From NCBI GenBank assembly GCA_014549065.1, contig JACDOX010000044.1, positions 2,604,001 to 2,668,000 of the forward strand: a stretch of 64,000 nucleotides of DNA, read 5' to 3'. This document shows positions 28,343 through 38,890 of the stretch, one piece after another. Each line of letters starts with the position of its first letter. The stretch's first letter is position 1. This DNA is from Cardinalis cardinalis (Eukaryota > Chordata > Aves > Passeriformes > Cardinalidae). The translations under genes and the position numbers were made by a program. Under the pieces are notes generated by a model. It saw only the letters and a list, made by a program, of their open reading frames with translations, was not told the origin of the DNA and did no database searches.

Positions 28343-28510
28343 ATGAAACTCAGCTGCTGTGACGTTGCCAGTTATGAACAGTGTCCACATTGTCACAAAT
28401 GCTGTTCTGCTGTTCAAGGAGCAAGCTGTGCTCCTGGCTTAGATTGCAAGGTGGGCAAATTCCTGCAGCAGCNAAGCAGGGAGGAGTGGCACAAGGTAGT
28501 TTTACACTAA
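28343..28510 (+). CDS. Hypothetical Cys-rich small ORF (55 codons), doubtful
   Basis: I do not recognise this protein. An ATG with A at -3 opens a 55-codon frame ending in TAA at 28508. Its first 35 residues contain eight cysteines (positions 5, 6, 14, 17, 20, 21, 29, 35), including CPHC and CHKC spacings (14-20) that could bind metal or form disulfides. The second half is unremarkable and contains one ambiguous codon at residue 44. There is no clear signal peptide or transmembrane segment. It lies directly after the GC-richer patch with splice-like signals. Chance remains the leading explanation, because short frames of this length are common. An alternative overlapping plus frame covers 28381-28566. 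Confidence 0.15.
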   Translation: MKLSCCDVASYEQCPHCHKCCSAVQGASCAPGLDCKVGKFLQQXSREEWHKVVLH

Positions 28511-29724
28511 GTAACATCCATCAGAAAACTGTTAACATAGATGACAGCATCCAAGTCTCTTGTTAATTACTTGACTATAAAACTTAAACAGCTTTAAGTT
28601 GACGAGTGTTCTCAATGGAACAGACATAATTAATTCCCTAGGAAGGGAATATAANCACTTTAAAAAATGCATACTTCTATGTACAATGTAAATTATGTTT
28701 TCCACATTTCTCCTTCTTCTTTCTCGTCCCCTCACAGACCAGAAAACATCTAGGAGATTTATATCTCTTTATGTCGCAGCACTTTCACCATAGAAATAAA
28801 TGTAGAAGCTAACTTTCCAAGACTTAAATAACAACAAATAGGATATATGAAACAATATTTAGAACTAAGAAAAATGTTATTACAGGAAAAGATGTGTAAC
28901 TATTGTAGAGCATATTTCATTTATTTCATTAAGGTAAGACCATTTTCTATTACTATTAAATAGTNTTTACTAACTACTGAAAACCAGACAAAACAGAAGA
29001 GGAAAATGAAAAAAAAAAACATCTTTCAAGTATGCCACATATTCTCACATTGCTTTTAGCTTTAGTAAGCAAGAAGAGAGGAAACACCCAAAAACATTAT
29101 TTTTACTATTTTTAAATGTTTTTTCCCCTCAGATGTTTCTAAGCAGCAAGACCCAACAATGTACTATAAAGAAGTCAGTGAAATAGGATTGATTAAAGCA
29201 ACAGGATTTTTNGAGATGCTGTGAGAAAAACACAAGGCAATGCTTCTAGTGACACTGTATTTTATTTTAAAGAGCAAAAGGACATTTAAAGAGTAATACA
29301 GTGTTTTAAGTAAGCTATTAAAATCTAAGATTTCCTTAATATAAGCTAATCTCATTGTTTGCATTGTGTATTTTTTTAAGGACAAATCAGGAAAAAAGGG
29401 TCATGTTTATCTTTTTATATAATAAGGTGTGACAGAAAAATATTCTTCGGGCTTTATAGGGGAAGAAAAATGTACTGTCATTTTTTCTTCCCATTCCCTA
29501 GTTTTTTCTCCTACTCTATGTGCTGTATTGGCAAATGGAAATAAGAAAATGTCCTATTACTTTCTCTTCCCTAACATTTTCAGAAATGAGCCTGATTTTT
29601 TAGATTTTTTTGCACTGGGTCGAAAAGACCATCTATTTCTCTCCTACACAGTTACCCATCTAAATTTTCAAGACACATTCAGCTGAGCTTGGGAATCTCA
29701 CTGTGGTTTCAGTATATTAGGAAG
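28511..29724. other. Unassigned non-coding DNA
   Basis: AT-rich sequence with no recognisable gene. Open frames at 29164-29385 and 29429-29686 lack motifs. Confidence 0.55.
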
Positions 29725-29756
29725 CTCAGATTTTCAATCATGACTGAAAATCTGAG
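29725..29756. repeat. Perfect 12-bp inverted repeat with 8-bp loop
   Basis: The left arm ctcagattttca (29725-29736) and right arm tgaaaatctgag (29745-29756) are exact reverse complements separated by eight bases. The sequence can form a hairpin. It lies about 120 bp before the probable LTR and has no known role. Confidence 0.9.
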
Positions 29757-29879
29757 TTCTCCTGAGTCCTGGTTGTCTGATTACTAGCACTCACATACTN
29801 TTTTTTACAAATAAGTCAATGCCCTTGTTCTCAGGCAGTTTTGCTTTGGACTCTATTTCCCATGTGCAGGATGAGAAAG

Positions 29880-30420
29880 ATTCCACCTCATTTGACCCCC
29901 TTCATGCACATCTGGTATGAAGGAAACTTTCCTGTCTGACCACCCAGGAGCCAGTCTGGCAGCCACACTCCCACCACGAGAGACTTCAGCTGCTCGGACT
30001 GAGGCCTTTCCACAGCAGGAGAGAGAAGTGTTCCATGATCCAGTGTAGAACTCCCTGCCCCAGGNAGGTACCTGGGCTTTCCCACCTGAACCTGAGTGAA
30101 CATGAAACCCAGTGGGCTCTGTGTTTTCTCATCTCCCTTCACTGGGTCCAGACTGCAACTGGCACTTGGATAACAATGAGGCCCTCAGCACTGAGAAGAC
30201 CAGAAGAAAAGGACCAACAAAATGCATCAGGATCCACAGAGTGGTGATATTTTCTCTACTTTATCTCTCTGTCACTTTCTCCTCTCTCTCCTCCTTTCTT
30301 TTCCTATTTCTTTCTAGCTCTCCCTCACACTGGCTGGTAAATAAAAATCCATACTATTGACTTCAGCATATGGTCATGCCTGCACCTTAATTTGGGCAGA
30401 GACATCTCTCTAATAATTTT
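29880..30420 (+). mobile_element. Probable solo LTR of an avian endogenous retrovirus (ERVL-like)
   Basis: The segment has LTR-like architecture. A GC-richer body (29880-30240) contains words that recall avian ERVL-type LTRs, such as 'cactgggtccagactgcaac' and 'tggcacttggataacaatga'. A long pyrimidine tract follows (30245-30327), then AATAAA at 30340-30345, and about 70 bases later the block 'catgcctgcaccttaatttg'. The ends were not determined: I found no clear TG/CA boundaries or target-site duplication. No internal retroviral genes adjoin it, so it would be a solo LTR. Open frames inside (both strands, up to 84 codons) are probably not genes. The family assignment is from memory and approximate. 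Confidence 0.5.
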
Positions 30421-31396
30421 AATGAACAGACTTTAATAGCACGTAACACCTGCCCTTGCTCTCTTGCTTCAACACCAAAAATTTACTGGACTGCAACACA
30501 GACTTGCTTCATGTCAGTTACTCTGTACAAAACCAAATAAAAAATACACTCAAAGATGTCATGGAATAAAAAATATGATAAAGGGATGCGCACATCCCTT
30601 GGGGAAAAACTCTGCAGTTCTCACTGTACTGTAGAACGGATGAGGACAAACGCAACTCTGCATCCGCTCTGGGAGTCAGCCATAGTGTGGATTCTGTCAA
30701 AGATGAAAGTAACAGCTGAAAGGGCATTTCATTAAGAATCAAGTTAACAAATTACTACCAGACTAGGAAATCCCTACTGCATTTCCCACAGTCAGTAAAC
30801 TTTAGCTCTTTCAGACTCAAAGGGTCAAAAATTAAGGTTGAACTGTGAGCTGTTAGACAGTAACATAAAAGCCATTTGGATGGCTCAGCTGCTCCTAACA
30901 AGGTATTACAATAGGTTATCTAAATCTCATAATAATTTACAAAAGATGATCCTGGTTTGGATGAAAGCTGGCTTGACAAAAACTTCATTTCACCTTGACT
31001 CTATTTTACCCATAACTTGCTGGCAGACAGAACAAGGCAAAGATGCTGATAAATACAAAGGGCAAAAAAGAACGATCTTTCTGCCTTTGCCTTTCAATCT
31101 TCTTCCTTAGGCTGTTCTTGTGACACATTGTGTGTTTCAAACATCAAAATATTTTTAGGCCTGCAATATTTTGAGACAGAAAATACAAATCTAGCACAAG
31201 CAGAATGTAAGGAGTATGTCATTGCTCTTCTCCTGCACATTTTTTTTCCCAGAGCTTTCATGTATGCCAATGTTGCACGTCATGAAGTACTACACTGAAT
31301 GTCACAGTGTGTGACAGAGTTATGTAATTTTCACATTTGGAACAGTTGCTCTGTCTCAGGCATAAAGCCCTTTTTTTTTTTTTAATTAATATACAT
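30421..31396. other. Unassigned non-coding DNA
   Basis: No gene was recognised. A small hairpin (8-bp arms) lies at 30581-30600, and a 13-14-base T run ends at 31383. A 90-codon plus frame at 30838-31110 has no motif. Confidence 0.5.
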
Positions 31397-31446
31397 CTTA
31401 TTTTGAATTAAGTTGTTTATTCTTATTTTGAATTAAGTTGTTTATT
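31397..31446. repeat. Perfect 25-bp tandem duplication
   Basis: Two identical 25-base units lie head to tail at 31397-31421 and 31422-31446. Each begins 'cttattttgaatt' and ends 'gtttatt'. Complete identity suggests a recent slippage or local duplication event, or an assembly artefact. It follows a poly-T run. Confidence 0.92.
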
Positions 31447-31837
31447 TACACAAAATTTGGTGAGCAGCATGCATATCCTGATGCAGAGAAAATCAGTATG
31501 ATGGGTGGTGTGGAGTGTAGTTAACTGATTATAGCTGGAGCTGGAGTTTAGGACTCCTGAATTGTCTTCCAAGCTGATTATAACTGGAGTCTATGGTACT
31601 TTGCAATATCACAAAGAATCTTGAGAAACAACTAATATTTACAGCATAATTTAAGACCCCAAGTGAAAGGCATTTTTAGCAGTATGACAATTAAAAGTTG
31701 CTGGTTAAAAAAAAAATTTATGAAGTCATTAGTGGCATAAAAAATTCAGGGTAAGTGTGAGATGACCTGGGCTTGTTTCTGATGGAAGACTTCTCAACCA
31801 TGCCATGTGAAGATCTGCCCTGCTAATAATTTTTCAT
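31447..31837. other. Unassigned non-coding DNA
   Basis: The stretch holds two related words about 55 bases apart, 'ctgattatagctggagctgg' (31526-31545) and 'gctgattataactggagtct' (31574-31593), suggesting a small local duplication. Nothing else was recognised. Confidence 0.5.
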
Positions 31838-31930
31838 AAAATCATAGAATAATTCAAGTTCAAAGGGATCTCAGCAGGTCACCTACTCCAAGCTCCTGCC
31901 CAAAGCAGGGTCAGCTGTTCTTTAATCCTT
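31838..31930 (-). mobile_element. CR1 LINE 3'-terminal fragment
   Basis: On the plus strand it begins 'aaatcatagaataattcaag', the reverse complement of the CR1 3' terminus (...attctatgattt). It continues with 'caaagggatctcagcaggtc', 'acctactccaagctcctgcc' and 'caaagcagggtcagctgttc', matching the reversed CR1 3' region. Only about 90 bp remain. Confidence 0.8.
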
Positions 31931-31959
31931 CCTAAGAAGCCATTAGTCATTCCCTCAGA

Positions 31960-32560
31960 GCCGAGTTATCAAAATGATGGTGAATTGTTTAGTAACCTGA
32001 TTACAGTGATTAATTAATCAAGCCTGAGTTTTGCTAATCCAATTACAGTACTCTCAAAGAACTCAAGGCGTGCTCGGATGCACAATGCAGTTACTCGTGA
32101 TCCGGGGCAATTCATAACATTTTGAGGATGAGGACAGTGTGGTTTATTTAGCTGTGCCTTCGCTAAGGGAGTGTAGACATAGGCATTCTCTGTTAAAGAG
32201 CCAAAGGGTTTAACACTGTTAACTGTATAGAGCGGGACAGAATGCTTACAACAGCTTCTCTATGGATGGGCAGCCAGGGCTCAGGCAGCAATCAGGAAGG
32301 GGGAATTTTACTGCAGATCTAAGAGGGAGGGTGCAGCTCACTAGAGGCAGCTCTTGGTTTGTAACACAAATGGATCACAAACAGCACAACTGGCCATAAT
32401 TGTCTTTTAATGCAGCGCTGGTAGAGAGCAGCCTGGCCCTGAAAACATGGATCATCACTTAGAATATATTTCCTATGTGCACTTTTGGAATGGCTATGAA
32501 TGACCACCTCTTGCATTTGAGCTAATGTGTATATTTATTTTGGGGAAGAACCACAATAGG
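31960..32560. promoter_or_regulatory. Candidate conserved non-coding regulatory element
   Basis: This stretch is dense in homeodomain-type motifs. It contains a perfect 14-bp palindrome tgattaattaatca (32007-32020), 'ctaatcc' (an OTX/bicoid-type TAATCC core), two copies of 'attacagt' (about 32001 and 32043), and GTTAAC words near 32218. Further on are 'ggccataattgtcttttaat' (about 32390) and a GGAATG TEAD-type word near 32487. The few CpGs around 32068-32104 and the mixed base composition differ from the neighbouring DNA. There is no coding potential beyond a 65-codon minus frame. Enhancer function is inference; cross-species conservation was not tested. Confidence 0.3.
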
Positions 32561-35500
32561 AAGAAAACTGAAATTATCATCTTGTCTGACTGACCACAGA
32601 ATTTGATCCACACAAACCATCTTCTTTACCTGAACATGTTATATAGCCCCTAAGTTCAGTACTATCCTGGTGCTTCAAGGAGACAATACTATTAGCAGAT
32701 AGAAGTTATAAAGAGACAGCTTCCGTAAAAACGTTTGCAGCTACTTACAAATTAGTCTATATCTTTGCCTAGACAGATTCCACTGTAAGGACTCTCCTGG
32801 CATAAACTAACACTGCCCTATTGCTGATCTATGCACTTCAAAATTATTCAGTCCCCCAAAATTCAAGTCCTTCTTCCACCGGGATTCTAATGTTTTGTTT
32901 ATACAGAATTGCTTCTGTTCTTCAAAAGAAAAGAAAAAGGCAATGCACATAAACTAATGGGATGATAAACAAGTGCTTATTTGAAGTGGCATTTAAATTT
33001 ACTCTCTAATCCTGCAACCACTGGGGAACCAAACAATTGTGACGAGATCACAAAAAGCAATCATGAATATATGGATCTCAGTCTAAAGGGAATACACCTA
33101 GGGGAAACACAGTTACTTACTGTGCATATTTCAAACTGAGGGGTTTTTACAGACAGGAACTGAAACATTTGTTAAATTCTATTTACCAAAAATATAAGTA
33201 AAAAACATACAATGCTAAAACACGATACAGTGTTGCAAGGTTTGAAGAAACCTCCAGTACAATAGGGGAAAGTTTAATGCATACTACCCAAGATACAGAG
33301 AAGGTGACAGAGAAGCAAGCTAAAAATAAACCTTCTGGGTGGCAGTGTGGGCGTGTGATTCCTCTGGTTTAGCCTGAGAATTTTTCCCAAAGCCATACAG
33401 AAGGTCTCAAGTGCATCTAGTTAAAGCCTACTTTTAAAACTGTTAACCACTGATACATCTGAAGAGGTTTTTTGTTTGGTTTTTTTCATTGTTACATCAG
33501 TTGACTTCTCTCCTTTCATTCTGACAGACACACTCCACACCCTACTTTAACTCTCGTCCCCTTCCAAGTCTGTGCCTGTACTGAAGGCAACCTCTCGGGG
33601 TATCTGGACTTCAGTGACAACAATCTGAAGTATCTTCATTTAAATAATGCTTTCAATTATACTGTATTTCACAACAAAACCACAGCAACCTGCTCTTTTG
33701 CTTCCGCTGCTGGGATGTTTACAGTTAACCAGAGCATAACGCCATAATGTCATCCCACTCCGAAATTCAAGGCTGTGTGAAAAGAGCAGAGAGGAAGGTA
33801 CTCCAATGCATGCATTATAGGCTCCCCAGCCCCCAAGTTTAAGAAGGCTACATTCAAAATCCTCTGCTGTAATACCAACACGATTAAATGACTATGTTTA
33901 GAGTCTATAAGTTTATAAACTGTACTGAAATAATTTCTATAGAAATGATTCAACTTCTCTTGACGAGCACAAAACCTATCACATTCTATCATGAAAAGCA
34001 GTATTTTTCATTCNTTATACAATGGAAGCAATCTCCCTAATACTCTAAAAGCAGATGAATATTATACATTTCATGCATATCCTATACAGTTGCTGAGCGG
34101 GGACACAGCAAAAATATCACGTTCTACCTCTGTAGAATTCCACCAGGCAAACAATTAAGCACTGCTTTGACACACTGGGGTACTTTTACTAAAATTTCCA
34201 CTTTCCCACCTAACACAATAAATCAAAATTTATTTTAGGTCATGCCCATCTCCATTAATGTAACTATACTTGCAGCTTTATACACCATTCATAAAATATC
34301 TCCATAAAGCCAGGCACAGTGGTGATACTATGGTTCCCCTGCACAGTCATTCTGCCCTTGCAGACTGGGCCTTCTACAGCCATAATTAAATTCAATCAGC
34401 ACTAATTTATCTTGTATTTCAGCCAAAATTATTATACTAAGATAGGCTGGAAGGAGCTGTAGGGTTTTCTTTATTCAGTTATTACAGGAATTGCATTTGT
34501 TTCCAACAACTAATAAATGGGAGTCGATAACAGCTACAGGACAATCCAGTGGCAATGATGTTAAGCTATGCAGATTAAAACCATTTCCAGATCTAAGTAC
34601 AAAAGGCACTTAAGAGAGNTGGAAATACACATTTTCAGTCTAAATGCACCGTTAACAAATTCAACCTTTCATCAACTGGGGCCAAATCAAAGACTTCCAA
34701 GCTGTCTTTTGTGCCAGAAAGAAAACCATTTGTCAGCACAATCCGTAAGGGTCACACCATGAGAACTGGAGATATTTGGACTGTAAGGCCTGGCAAATTC
34801 TAAAAGGGAATAAGTGAGAGTAAACAAGCCAGCATCAAATGTTGAACAAATACTTTGAAATTACAAATAGCCTTGACTTCAGAAGTACCTTGCCTGGTTC
34901 TTCTTTCTACCCATGCCTAAAAAAATTAATTAGAAGTAAAGACAACTGCACATAAAAGAATAAAAAGGCATATAACTAAATACTTCACAATTTCATAATG
35001 TAAAAATAAATTCAATTGTATTAAATAAAGTTACATTTTGATCACCAGATGTTACTGCTATTCTGCTGTATGCCCAAACTACCTTCATGGATACAGAATT
35101 ATTTTTCAGCATCTATATTACTGTTCTCTGTGGATCTATGATTTATATAAGAATCTAACCCTGTTTTCTTTCTTTAAACAAATTTAACATTTCACATGAA
35201 ATCCATTTTGCAGAACATCTGTTTAATCTTCATTATTAATACATTATCATCACAGATCTCATTCTGTTAGTTTCTGTATAAAACTAGCATCATGCAAGAA
35301 ACAGCTTATTTATGAGAATTTCAACATCTTAAGTACATTCTGTCCTTCTCAAGTCCTAACACTTTTTTCTAACCAGATTATCAGCTTCCTGAATTTAATT
35401 ATATTGCAATAATATCTGAGGTAATTTTGCCTCTGAAATTGGTGTTTAGACATTCTAAAGTATGATTAAACTTACAGTGCAATGTTGCCTTGGTCCAGGC

Positions 35501-37124
35501 AAAAAACGAAACCTTTCTCTAAAGCCTCTTTTTTCACCTCTACTAGGTGAAAAAAAAAAAAATTTCAAATAATGTACTACCATTAATGCATGACATTTAG
35601 CTCATTAATAGAGGACATGACTAAAGTGCATTTAGTATATATATTAACTGTAAACATGAAATGCTGATGAGTTCTGATCAACATAAAGATTCATATAGAA
35701 TATGTACATAAATGTATGCATATAAAAATTTATGTTATTTATATTCTGCTTTACATCAAAGAGAATAATGATCACCAAAAGACTGGTTTCATATACAGGG
35801 CTATTTTCCACAGTAATACTAATTATTTTTCTAATAGCGCAGTATAAAAAATGGAGGCATTAATCTACTGCACAATATNACGAACAAATTAATATGGTTG
35901 GGGATCAGTTCTTATTTTTGCGATCAGACACAAAATGAAAGAACCATGAATTTCAGGATTAAAACAGAAGCATTTTGTCTCATGTCTTGGAGTAAACATG
36001 CTTGAGGTCTCTGATGGTGATGGGAGACNGTTAACAACTTTACCTGCATTTTGGATTGCCAACACTTTGTGTTTTGTGTTTCCTTTGTCCCTTGAGCATC
36101 TGGTCAAAATTATCACCTTGGTTCCTGTTACTCTTCAGCCCCTCCCACCTAAGGCTGGGATCTCAAGCAATATCCTGACCTATATCTTGCCATACTCTGC
36201 CTACAGGAACTTCTGTCCATTCTAGGTCCAAATGTACAAAGCTGAGGAGAAAGTCTTGCTATCACTCATAATAAATCCTTCTTGAGCACTACCCAAAGCA
36301 AAAATATCGGGCCATAACTCTGGAATACTAGCAATAATATTAGTTTGATATCTACAGTCATTGAAGGCAAAATATTGAATCTTAAGGGTTTTTAGTCATC
36401 ACTACCTGTGCTTTAAGTGGAAGGGAAAAAGTCAATTTCTAAAGCTAACAATTATTAATTCACTTGCTGCTGGTTACTTAGGGGTTAGGTCGCTTACAGT
36501 AATAACAATTTTGTTTCATTAATAATTCTAGGTAAAGTTAGCAAAATATAAAGTTGGTTGTTCTGAGTTTTTTCCCAGAACCAGCACAATCTCTGGTATT
36601 TAGGCATTTAAATTCAGAATTTGTGTTCTATTGACAACATCTAACTACAGCTATTAATCTGCTGGCCATAAAGCAGTGTTGTAAAAAAACCCTGTTGCGT
36701 TTTTTTCTGTCAATAAACATTAACATAGTATCTGACNTCAGTCTTTCCTAGGCTGAGCAGGCAAGAAGGGTTGGAGGAAAACTTCACCATCTTTTCATCA
36801 CCCTAGAATAAAAGTAGAGCTTCACCAACTATCTAATTTATTGAACATAGAAATCTTACTAGTTGCCTCAAACACTCATGCATGATTATTACTGCTTTGG
36901 TCAATTCTCTCATGATGCCCCCTCTATGCTGTAGCTTCCATTATTCTGATAAGCTGGTGACACCCAAGAGACAATTTTATTCTTTCCCTTCCAAAAGTGA
37001 GGAAAACACTTTCACTGTTGTCAAATAATGTTCTAAAATATTTGATTTTGTTTTACACTGCACATGAATTCTTAGAAGAAAGGAGCATTTCAATTTCAAA
37101 TAAGTCCCTAAGAGAATCCTCAAA
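32561..37124. other. Unassigned non-coding DNA
   Basis: No gene was recognised. The stretch 34240-34540 has several ATTA words ('ccataattaaattcaatcag') and could be another regulatory element. A hairpin with 11-bp arms (35529-35555) is noted separately. Open frames are under 81 codons and without motifs. Confidence 0.5.
35529..35555. repeat. Perfect 11-bp inverted repeat with 5-bp loop
   Basis: The left arm ttttttcacct (35529-35539) and right arm aggtgaaaaaa (35545-35555) pair exactly around ctact. Outside the arms only the A run continues. It is likely a chance or slippage-derived hairpin. Confidence 0.85.
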
Positions 37125-37475
37125 GAATGATAAATTCCCAGAAGGAGCTGGGCACTGCCCAGTTAATAAGAGAAGCTGGGGATGAAGGAGTAAAGTTGAG
37201 CNAAAAAAGAAGCAAGGAGAGGCAGGGAAAACGAGAAGGTGGGTTTGGTTTTGCTTTTTATCATCCTACTCTGTTTTTAATTGGCAGAACACTACAATAC
37301 ATTTTCTCCAGACCATATCTGCTCTGTTCATGATACAGTAGGTCAGCAATCTGCCTTTTTCTTGACCCAGGAGCTTTCTCATCTTGTTCTCTTCCTGTAC
37401 TCTGGTGAGAAAAGGGAGCGAGGCAGTGCCTGGATGGACATCTGGCAGCATCCAACCCACCCCAGAGAGAAGAGG
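37125..37475 (+). mobile_element. Probable avian ERV LTR fragment
   Basis: Several blocks in order recall a widespread avian LTR. They are 'ggagtaaagttgagc' (37187-37201), 'ggtttggttttgctttttat' then 'catcctactctgttttta' and 'attggcagaac' (37241-37290), 'cattttctccagaccatat' (37300-37318), a C/T-rich 'cttgttctcttcctgtactc' (37382-37401), and 'gggagcgaggcagtgcctgg' followed by 'atctggcagcatccaaccca' (37414-37458). The polyadenylation word expected after 'attgg' is decayed. No retroviral gene adjoins it. Open frames on both strands here (up to 91 codons) follow from the LTR composition. Exact boundaries are not resolved. Confidence 0.55.
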
Positions 37476-38789
37476 GACATGAAGGCTGTGTGCTGCAGGT
37501 ACAGAAAGGCAAATTCTCATGAACTGCAATACTCAAGTCAGGTGACTTGCTGACACCTTTTTCTCCTCATATACTGCCCCACACAGATACAAAATGAATT
37601 TCAGAAAACAGATTTCCTATGTAAATTTGAAAGTTGCAGCAGTGGTAAATTTTGCAGATTAGGTAACAGACACACATGATGATATGGGCTTTTAAAGGTC
37701 AGAAGACTTTAGTGTTCTTGCAAATGAAGATCACTCCATTACAAAGTACATAAACATATGACTAGTTTTAAGCATACGATCCCACTTAATTCAAAAGAAC
37801 AGACCAATGATTCAAGTTAGATACTCAAACCTAGGGTTAGATGATTTGATTCTTCATTTCTTCAAAATATCAGAGGAATGTTTGGGGAGTAGAAGTAAAA
37901 ATAATATACAGAATTTAACTCTTTTAACCAGATACTTAAAAGCACTCAATCCCAGTTTTATCTCTATTTTCTTTGCTGACTGTGGAAAATAAATTTCTTG
38001 CACCACCACAGAATGATTCTACATGTCTTAGCAACTTCCATTGAATTTTTGTTTTCCTATAGGCTCTACCAACCTGCCCAGTAGGTAAAAAACACTGTAT
38101 GAAAGGAAATATTAAATATGACTTGAAACTGAGTATCAAGTTTCAAAACTCTCCAGCAGTGTACTGCAAAATATAAATTCCCATCTGAGAGAGAATCCTT
38201 TTGTTCCTATTCCAGGAAATGCAGTTTGGCCATAACTTTTATTCTCTCAGAAATATGTAATTTACATTCTTTCAGTTTAAAAAGGACACTGTAAAAGGTG
38301 TCACCTTTATAAAAGCTGTTTCAATAAAACTTTGCCTCCACACTATACTTGAAAATTAATCTGACCTTGAATTCTAAATTTCAGAAAGGTGAGTCTACTA
38401 CACTTCTTCTTACACAACTATTTAAAAAAATTATGAAAATATGACAGCATATCCACTGCATTTGAGACCACAAATTAGGACACTTGGGAAAGAGAGATTT
38501 AATGCACCCTAGCTTTTAGGGAAGTGTATATTATGGCTTGAGATATACTACCCCAATTCTCTTAAAACAACTAGATTTTTCTAACAGTTAATTAAAAAGT
38601 TCAGTAGACTTGCATTCTGGCTTCCCAAGAAACCAAATTATTCCATATAATTATGCCAATAAGAGGAAGGATCTGAGTGCCTGCAATAGGAGTATTTTAA
38701 CCCTGATCTTCCAAGGAAAAGTATAAGGTACAGGTACACATCAACATGGTGTAGCAGAGCTAAGACAAAATACTAGGTGAATTACCACA
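37476..38789. other. Unassigned non-coding DNA
   Basis: No gene or repeat was recognised. Short open frames only. Confidence 0.55.
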
Positions 38790-38890
38790 AAAAAAAACTG
38801 AAACCAAAAGAAAATCCAAACAACACCAACAAAAAATCCCACACAACAAGAAGAAAAGCACAACAACAACAAAGAAAAAACTGAAATAAA
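38790..38890 (+). repeat. A/C-rich low-complexity tract
   Basis: About 100 bases almost devoid of T, dominated by A with CA, CAA and AAC words ('cacaacaacaacaaagaaaa' near the end). It is simple-sequence DNA, possibly the expanded A-tail of a lost retroposon. Confidence 0.85.

Noticed and set aside
38790..38890. A-rich tract as the tail of a processed pseudogene
   Set aside because: Upstream sequence shows no recognisable coding match and no target duplication was identified.
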